From Longimicrobiales bacterium (GTDB lineage: Bacteria; Gemmatimonadota; Gemmatimonadetes; Longimicrobiales; Gaopeijiaceae): a stretch of DNA of 64,000 bases. Position 1 is the stretch's first letter; every line of letters starts with the position of its first letter. The notes beneath the pieces are model-generated. The model was not told the origin of the DNA, made no database searches, and worked only from the letters and a program-made list of their open reading frames with translations. The DNA is taken from the NCBI GenBank assembly GCA_028278645.1, contig JANQDZ010000014.1:28088-92087 (forward strand), given 5' to 3'. Below, piece by piece: positions 60,035 through 64,000 of the stretch. A program made the position numbers and the translations under genes.

Positions 60035-60259
60035 GAACATCACTCACAGCGCCCTGAAACACCAGACCTTTCGCCAGGGAACTAGGATTTCCGCCCCACG
60101 GGATCCAATTTCCCAGGCGCCCACGGCCCATCTGGACCGGACGGCCTCCCCCCGCTAGAGTGTTCCACCGGCCGCCCACCGGCCCTGATCCGGAGCGTGC
60201 CATGTCAGTACCAAAGGGAAGGGATTTCCCGCCAAACTAGAACTAATGAGGTCAGACCC

Positions 60260-61588
60260 ATGCCTCGTACACGCGTTCTGATTCTCGGTGCCGCCGGGAA
60301 GGATTTCCACGTTTTTAACACCATCTACCGGGAGAATGAGGGGGTCGAGGTCGTCGGCTTCACAGCCCAGCAGATTCCCCACATCGACGACCGGACCTAT
60401 CCAGCGTCCATCGCTGGAGACCTTTATCCCGACGGGATCCCAATCTACCCCGAGGACGAGCTCGACGAGCTCATCGGGAAACTCGAGGTCGACCGCTGCG
60501 TCATGGCCTACTCCGACGTCTCCTACGAGTACGTCATGCACATGGCGAGCCGGGTCACCGCTCTAGGAGCGGGCTTCGAGATCCCAAGCGCCACGAGGAC
60601 TCTCATCCAATCCAAACTCCCTGTGGTGGCCGTGTGTGCCTCCCGAACCGGGGTAGGGAAGAGCCAGACCTCCCGTGCCGTGGCGCGGACCCTCCGTGCA
60701 GCCGGCCTGAAGGTGGCCGCCATCCGGCACCCCATGCCCTACGGAGACTTGGCAAAGCAGCGGGTGCAACGGTTCGCCGCCGAGGAGGACCTGGTCTTCC
60801 ACGACGTGACCATCGAAGAGAGGGAAGAATACGAACCTCATATCGCCGCGGGTGGCGTGGTGTTCGCAGGCGTGGATTACGGCGCCATCCTCGAGGAGGC
60901 CGAGAAGGAAGCGGACGTGATCCTTTGGGACGGCGGGAACAACGACACCCCGTTCTACAAGCCCGACGTGCACATCACGCTGGTGGACCCCCATCGGCCC
61001 GGGCATGAGCTCACGTACTATCCGGGTGAGACCAATGTCCGGATGGCCGACGTCATTCTCATCAACAAAGTGGCCACGGCTAACCCGGAGAACGTGGCAA
61101 AGGTGCGGGAGAACGTCCGCAGCATAAATCCGGGCGCCACCATCCTTGACGCCGCCTCGCCCATCTTCGTGGATGATCCGGCGGTCCTGAAAGGCAAAAA
61201 GGTCCTGGTCATCGAAGACGGGCCGACCCTCACCCACGGGGGAATGAAGTACGGCGCCGGAACCATCGCAGCCGAGCGTGGAGGTGCCGGTGAGCTCATC
61301 GATCCCAGGCCCTTCCTGGTCGGCGAGCTGCAGGAGACTTTCGAAACCTATCCGGAGCTTGGTGTTCTCCTACCGGCCATGGGATATGGGGAGCAGCAGG
61401 TCAAAGACCTGGAAGCCACCATCGCCAAGGCCGTAGAGGGTGGAGTGGAAGCCGTCGCGGTGGGGACCCCCATCGACCTCGGGCGCATCATAAACATTTC
61501 GGTGCCCAACACCCGTGTCCGATACGAGCTACAGGTTATCGGCCAGCCGACTCTGGAGGATGCGCTGGCGCCGGTTCTGAAGAAGTAA
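60260..61588 (+). CDS. Cyclic 2,3-diphosphoglycerate synthase-like GTPase
   Basis: A 442-residue protein of COG2403; ATG 60260 (GAGGT upstream) gives the start RTRVLILGAAGKDFHVFNTI. Family segments: TAQQIPHIDDRTYPASIAGD, the P-loop VVAVCASRTGVGKSQTSRAV, IRHPMPYGDLAKQRVQRFA, VDYGAILEEAEKEADVILWD, GGNNDTPFYKPDVHITLVDP, and LINKVATANPENVAKVRENV. Archaeal members make cyclic 2,3-diphosphoglycerate, a thermoprotectant, from 2,3-DPG and ATP. Bacterial homologues are common in databases under this name but their activity is unproven. Alternative roles as a GTPase or metal-chaperone-like ATPase cannot be excluded. It is a single gene. Confidence 0.88.
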   Translation: MPRTRVLILGAAGKDFHVFNTIYRENEGVEVVGFTAQQIPHIDDRTYPASIAGDLYPDGIPIYPEDELDELIGKLEVDRCVMAYSDVSYEYVMHMASRVTALGAGFEIPSATRTLIQSKLPVVAVCASRTGVGKSQTSRAVARTLRAAGLKVAAIRHPMPYGDLAKQRVQRFAAEEDLVFHDVTIEEREEYEPHIAAGGVVFAGVDYGAILEEAEKEADVILWDGGNNDTPFYKPDVHITLVDPHRPGHELTYYPGETNVRMADVILINKVATANPENVAKVRENVRSINPGATILDAASPIFVDDPAVLKGKKVLVIEDGPTLTHGGMKYGAGTIAAERGGAGELIDPRPFLVGELQETFETYPELGVLLPAMGYGEQQVKDLEATIAKAVEGGVEAVAVGTPIDLGRIINISVPNTRVRYELQVIGQPTLEDALAPVLKK

Positions 61589-61638
61589 CCACCTCTCGAC
61601 AGGTGGCCTGAAAGAAGGGAAGGCCCGGGGGCCGAAGA

Positions 61639-62238
61639 TCACTCTTCCAGCTCTCGGGCCTTTTCCTCTCCTGCCTCCAGGCCCCTCCGTGCTTCGTTCC
61701 CCCTGAAACCCCTCCGGGAGAGGAAACCGTATAACCGCCGGCGGACCTTCTCCCGCTCGGGGGAAAACGGGGCCGAAAGCAGGGCCGCCCGTGTCTGAAC
61801 GCTTTGTTTCCTCACCCACCCGGTGGCAGCAAGGACGGAAAGGTCGGTTGCGTCGAGACCGTCCTCCTCCAGCACCTGGTCGATAACCTCGCCGGCGAGG
61901 GAGGGTTCGACCCCCTTTTTGCCCAACTCTCGGCGTAGAAGGAAGGGGCTTCTCGGGGAAAACCGGAGTCGGTCCCGGACATGGGCTTGCGCGAAGGCTC
62001 TATCGTCGAGAAGGTCCCGCTCCCTAAGCCACCTGATGCAGTCCCGCACCGCCGCAGGCTGGAGTCCCTTTTTCAACAAGCGGCCCCTCAGCTCCGACGC
62101 GGTACGAAGCCGGTGGGAAAGGAGACGAAGCGCTGGCTTGAGGACTTCTTCCGGCGGAGGATCGTTGTTTGAGGGAAACCGGCGGCCAGCTGAGGAAGGA
62201 TCCTCAGGAATCACGGCAAATCCACGAGAGGTTCTCAT
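61639..62238 (-). CDS. recX: RecX-family regulator
   Basis: Up to 199 residues from ATG 62238; a shorter start inside is possible because the first 35 bases overlap the lipoprotein gene upstream. The RecX core is clear: ALRLLSHRLRTASELRGRLL, CIRWLRERDLLDDRAFAQAH, VRDRLRFSPRSPFLLRRELG, GVEPSLAGEVIDQVLEEDGL and the C-terminal RRRLYGFLSRRGFRG. RecX binds RecA filaments and limits recombination. The N-terminal 30 residues (PEDPSSAGRRFPSNNDPPPE) are not part of the domain. recA is not present in the window. Confidence 0.9.
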   Translation of the reverse strand: MRTSRGFAVIPEDPSSAGRRFPSNNDPPPEEVLKPALRLLSHRLRTASELRGRLLKKGLQPAAVRDCIRWLRERDLLDDRAFAQAHVRDRLRFSPRSPFLLRRELGKKGVEPSLAGEVIDQVLEEDGLDATDLSVLAATGWVRKQSVQTRAALLSAPFSPEREKVRRRLYGFLSRRGFRGNEARRGLEAGEEKARELEE

Positions 62239-62590
62239 TTTGGATGACCAGGTCCAGATGGTCCCCAGGGTCCGCGACCAACCTTTCTGTGTAGCACTTC
62301 GGACCGGCCAGGAAGTCGATCTCGAAATAGAGCTCCGTGGGGAACTCCAACGGCATGGTGAAAACGACCTCCTGCTTTCCCACGACCCGTCCCAGGCGAT
62401 TCCTGGCGCCGTTCTTGAACCCGTACAGCGTCACGTCGGAAAAGGCGAGGTTGGTAACGAACACCTTAATTTCCTTCTCCGAATAGGTATCGGAAAAGGG
62501 ATTGCCTCCGGGTCCCGCTCTTCCGGCACAACCGGCAAACGAGATGGCTGCGGCCACAGTGGTGATCAAACCAATTTGCCGGAGTCTCAT
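62204..62590 (-). CDS. Small lipoprotein, paralogue of 12412-12804
   Basis: A 128-residue protein from ATG 62590 (GGGAGGGACC upstream), with lipobox SFAGC at about residue 21. The mature part shares the pattern of the other lipoprotein: KVFVTNLAFSDVTLYGFKNG, RNRLGRVVGKQEVVFTMPLE, and PGDHLDLVIQNENLSWICRD at the end. Two Cys (CYTERL and WICRD) are specific to this copy and could pair. Its end overlaps the recX start by 35 bases, so they are probably co-transcribed. No function known. Confidence 0.78.
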   Translation of the reverse strand: MRLRQIGLITTVAAAISFAGCAGRAGPGGNPFSDTYSEKEIKVFVTNLAFSDVTLYGFKNGARNRLGRVVGKQEVVFTMPLEFPTELYFEIDFLAGPKCYTERLVADPGDHLDLVIQNENLSWICRDS

Positions 62591-62739
62591 GATTCGGTCC
62601 CTCCCTTGAACAGCGCGTATCCTTCGACAGGGGGGGCGGAGACGTGAAAAACTCGTGTCCATTCCTCCCTCTACCTTCTATCTTCGGACTGTCCCCCGAG
62701 TTCCATCTCAACGCCGGGCCGGATCCCAAGGGAAGAGCT

Positions 62740-63540
62740 ATGGACTGGACGCGCCCTCCTGCTGTTGCAGGGATGTTCTATCCGGATCGAGAAGACATTC
62801 TCCGGACAAACGTGGAGGACCTCCTCCACGAAGCCTCCCGGACTGGGGTCGGTACCCTCTCAGGGCCTCCGAAGGCCATCATCGCCCCCCACGCGGGATA
62901 CATTTACTCGGGACCGGTGGCAGCGTCTGCCTACTGTCGCCTGGGTGCCCACGCCGCTTCCATCTATAGGGTCATCCTTCTGGGCCCGGCCCACCGGTTC
63001 CCGGTGAGGGGGCTGGCGGCGTCAAGCGCAGAAGCATTCCTCACACCACTGGGATTGGTCCCGCTGGACAAAGAGGCTCTCCAGGCCGCGTTGGCTCTCG
63101 ACCAGGTGGCTCTTACCGACGAAGCCCATGACGGGGAACATAGCCTGGAGGTTCATCTTCCCTTCCTCCAGGTTGTCCTGGGTGAGTTCTCCATCGTTCC
63201 CCTGGTCGTCGGGGAAGCCTCTCACGACGAAGTCGCGGAGGTTCTGAAGGTGCTTTGGGGAGGATCTGAAACCCTCGTGGTCATCAGTTCGGACCTCAGC
63301 CATTTCCTCACCTATGCCCAAGCCGGGGAGCTGGATGCGCTGACGGCTCAGGCCATCGAGGCCCTTCGGCCCGAGGACATCCGGTACGATCAAGCCTGTG
63401 GGAGGCTCCCCGTAGGAGGGCTCCTCCTCCGAGCCCGGGAAGAGGGTCTATCTGTCCAGTGTGTGGACCTCCGGAACTCAGGGGATACGGCAGGGGCCCG
63501 GGACCAGGTGGTGGGATACGGGTCCTGGGTGTTCGGGTGA
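62740..63540 (+). CDS. MEMO1-family protein (AmmeMemoRadiSam protein B)
   Basis: A 266-residue protein from ATG 62740 (GGGAAGAG upstream), typical MEMO length. Motifs: RPPAVAGMFYPDREDILRTN, AIIAPHAGYIYSGPVAASAY, LGPAHRFPVRGLAASSAEAF, DGEHSLEVHLPFLQVVLGEF, IVPLVVG and VISSDLSHFLTYAQAGELDA. His and Asp residues in APHAGY, GPAH and DLSHF are the metal-site residues of the family (dioxygenase-like fold). In bacteria it usually accompanies AMMECR1 and a radical SAM protein; neither is seen here. The reaction is unknown. Confidence 0.92.
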   Translation: MDWTRPPAVAGMFYPDREDILRTNVEDLLHEASRTGVGTLSGPPKAIIAPHAGYIYSGPVAASAYCRLGAHAASIYRVILLGPAHRFPVRGLAASSAEAFLTPLGLVPLDKEALQAALALDQVALTDEAHDGEHSLEVHLPFLQVVLGEFSIVPLVVGEASHDEVAEVLKVLWGGSETLVVISSDLSHFLTYAQAGELDALTAQAIEALRPEDIRYDQACGRLPVGGLLLRAREEGLSVQCVDLRNSGDTAGARDQVVGYGSWVFG

Positions 63541-63698
63541 GGGCTCCCTCTTCGGTTCCGTCGCGGGGGGCATCCGCCTAACTGCTGCTGCCTGCTCTTG
63601 GTCCTACCGCCTCCGCAGTCCCCTTCGGGGGCCGCTCGCCTTCCAGATCCAAACTCCTTCGGGGCTCGCTTAGCCAACGCGGCCCCGCTTTTTACTCC
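63541..63698. other. Convergent intergenic region, GC palindrome-rich
   Basis: Contains short palindromes such as CCCCTTCGGGG (about 63618-63628) and CTTCGTTCGGTTCGCTCC near the end, resembling a fragment of a REP-like repeat. No gene is seen. Confidence 0.35.
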
Positions 63699-64000
63699 TC
63701 ACTTCGTTCGGTTCGCTCCGGGCCGCGGGAAGGTTTTCTCTCCCCCCCCCGCCTCCCTTAGCACCTCGAACCAGTTTCGGACCACGTGGATTTCGGACAC
63801 CCTCGTCACCATCAGGGAATCCTGTTTCCAGAAGAGCAGCTCTCCTGTTTCGGTGGACCAACGGGGATGGCTGCCTCCACCCGTCGACACCCGCACCTTG
63901 CCTCCCGTCGGTGGAAAAGGTGACAGGAATACTCCTTCCTGCCCCGATCTCCCACTCGATGGTGTATCGGTCGGCGACGGCGATTTCTGTGCCCCCGCAT
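63699..64000 (-). CDS. PD40/TolB-type beta-propeller protein, C-terminal part
   Basis: The frame is open from the window edge to TGA at 63699, about 100 residues. It reads QEGVFLSPFPPTGGKVRVST, GGGSHPRWSTETGELLFWKQ and DSLMVTRVSEIHVVRNWFEV, the blade pattern of WD40-like PD40 repeats, common at the C-terminus of Gemmatimonadota Ser/Thr kinases or TolB-like proteins. The tail lies across a run of nine C on the plus strand (63742-63750), and length change there would give a different end, so the last 30 residues may be altered by a homopolymer error or slippage. Confidence 0.6.
   Translation of the reverse strand, partial: AGAQKSPSPTDTPSSGRSGQEGVFLSPFPPTGGKVRVSTGGGSHPRWSTETGELLFWKQDSLMVTRVSEIHVVRNWFEVLREAGGGEKTFPRPGANRTK

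Noticed and set aside
1..64000. tRNA, rRNA, CRISPR array or transposase genes
   Set aside because: I looked for T-loop GGTTCGA contexts, regularly spaced repeats and transposase motifs and found none that held up; a tRNAscan and Rfam run would settle small RNAs.

Overview
The window is high-GC bacterial chromosome with about 47 convincing protein genes, closely packed and on both strands. No rRNA, tRNA, CRISPR array, prophage or insertion-sequence transposase was seen. The gene set fits a free-living Gemmatimonadota or a close relative: an ADOP/MacB-type permease, secreted VPS10/sortilin-type propeller, M28 and M14 peptidases, a 6-bladed propeller lipoprotein, a BlaI/M56 pair with TonB-like tails, a class III cyclase fused to TolB-like and TPR domains, and DUF1847. 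This assignment rests on gene content only.

Layout. 0-4.2 kb: partial ADOP permease, TPR lipoprotein, a 0.9 kb poorly coding gap, HU, a cold-shock protein with a structured leader, and TrhA/hemolysin III. 4.3-12.1 kb: nitronate-monooxygenase-like flavoprotein, a small membrane protein with an ABC ATPase, an exported DsrE-like protein, a DAACS symporter abutting an NhaC antiporter, and an ALDH7-type dehydrogenase. 12.1-12.4 kb: a 277 bp element with perfect 23 bp terminal inverted repeats. 12.4-24 kb: lipoprotein, OPT transporter, a glycyl-radical operon that looks like 4-hydroxyproline dehydratase plus activase plus isoaspartyl peptidase, a second DAACS symporter, an alpha/beta hydrolase, and gdhA behind an attenuator-like terminator. 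24-31.5 kb: a REC-REC-PEP/pyruvate-binding fusion, YwiC-like protein, lysine 6-aminotransferase, Fpg/Nei glycosylase, serine hydrolase. 31.6-39.6 kb: purL, a TlpA-like lipoprotein interrupted by one in-frame UGA exactly at the first redox Cys, CoA-transferase and alanine dehydrogenase. 39.7-49.8 kb: secreted esterase, M28 peptidase, propeller lipoprotein, M14 carboxypeptidase and a sortilin-type protein. 49.9-55.4 kb: TrmO with a duplicated DUF1847 protein, a thiamine-binding-fold protein, a membrane-anchored M15-like protein, and BlaI with an M56/triple-TonB_C protein. 55.5-58.4 kb: a two-gene cyclase plus PycTM-type membrane effector operon that resembles Pycsar defence. 58.5-64 kb: dienelactone hydrolase, small outer-membrane protein, cyclic-2,3-DPG-synthase-like GTPase, RecX, a second copy of the small lipoprotein family, MEMO-family protein and a partial PD40 propeller.

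Together the metabolic genes suggest a peptide and amino-acid eater. Secreted peptidases, OPT and DAACS transporters feed lysine, alanine, glutamate, isoaspartyl and probably hydroxyproline catabolism. The two items most worth following up are the candidate selenoprotein (UGA at 35960-35962, minus strand, followed at a suitable distance by a SECIS-like hairpin with a GGUC loop) and the Pycsar-like cyclase/effector pair, whose cyclase lacks the usual purine-specifying residues.
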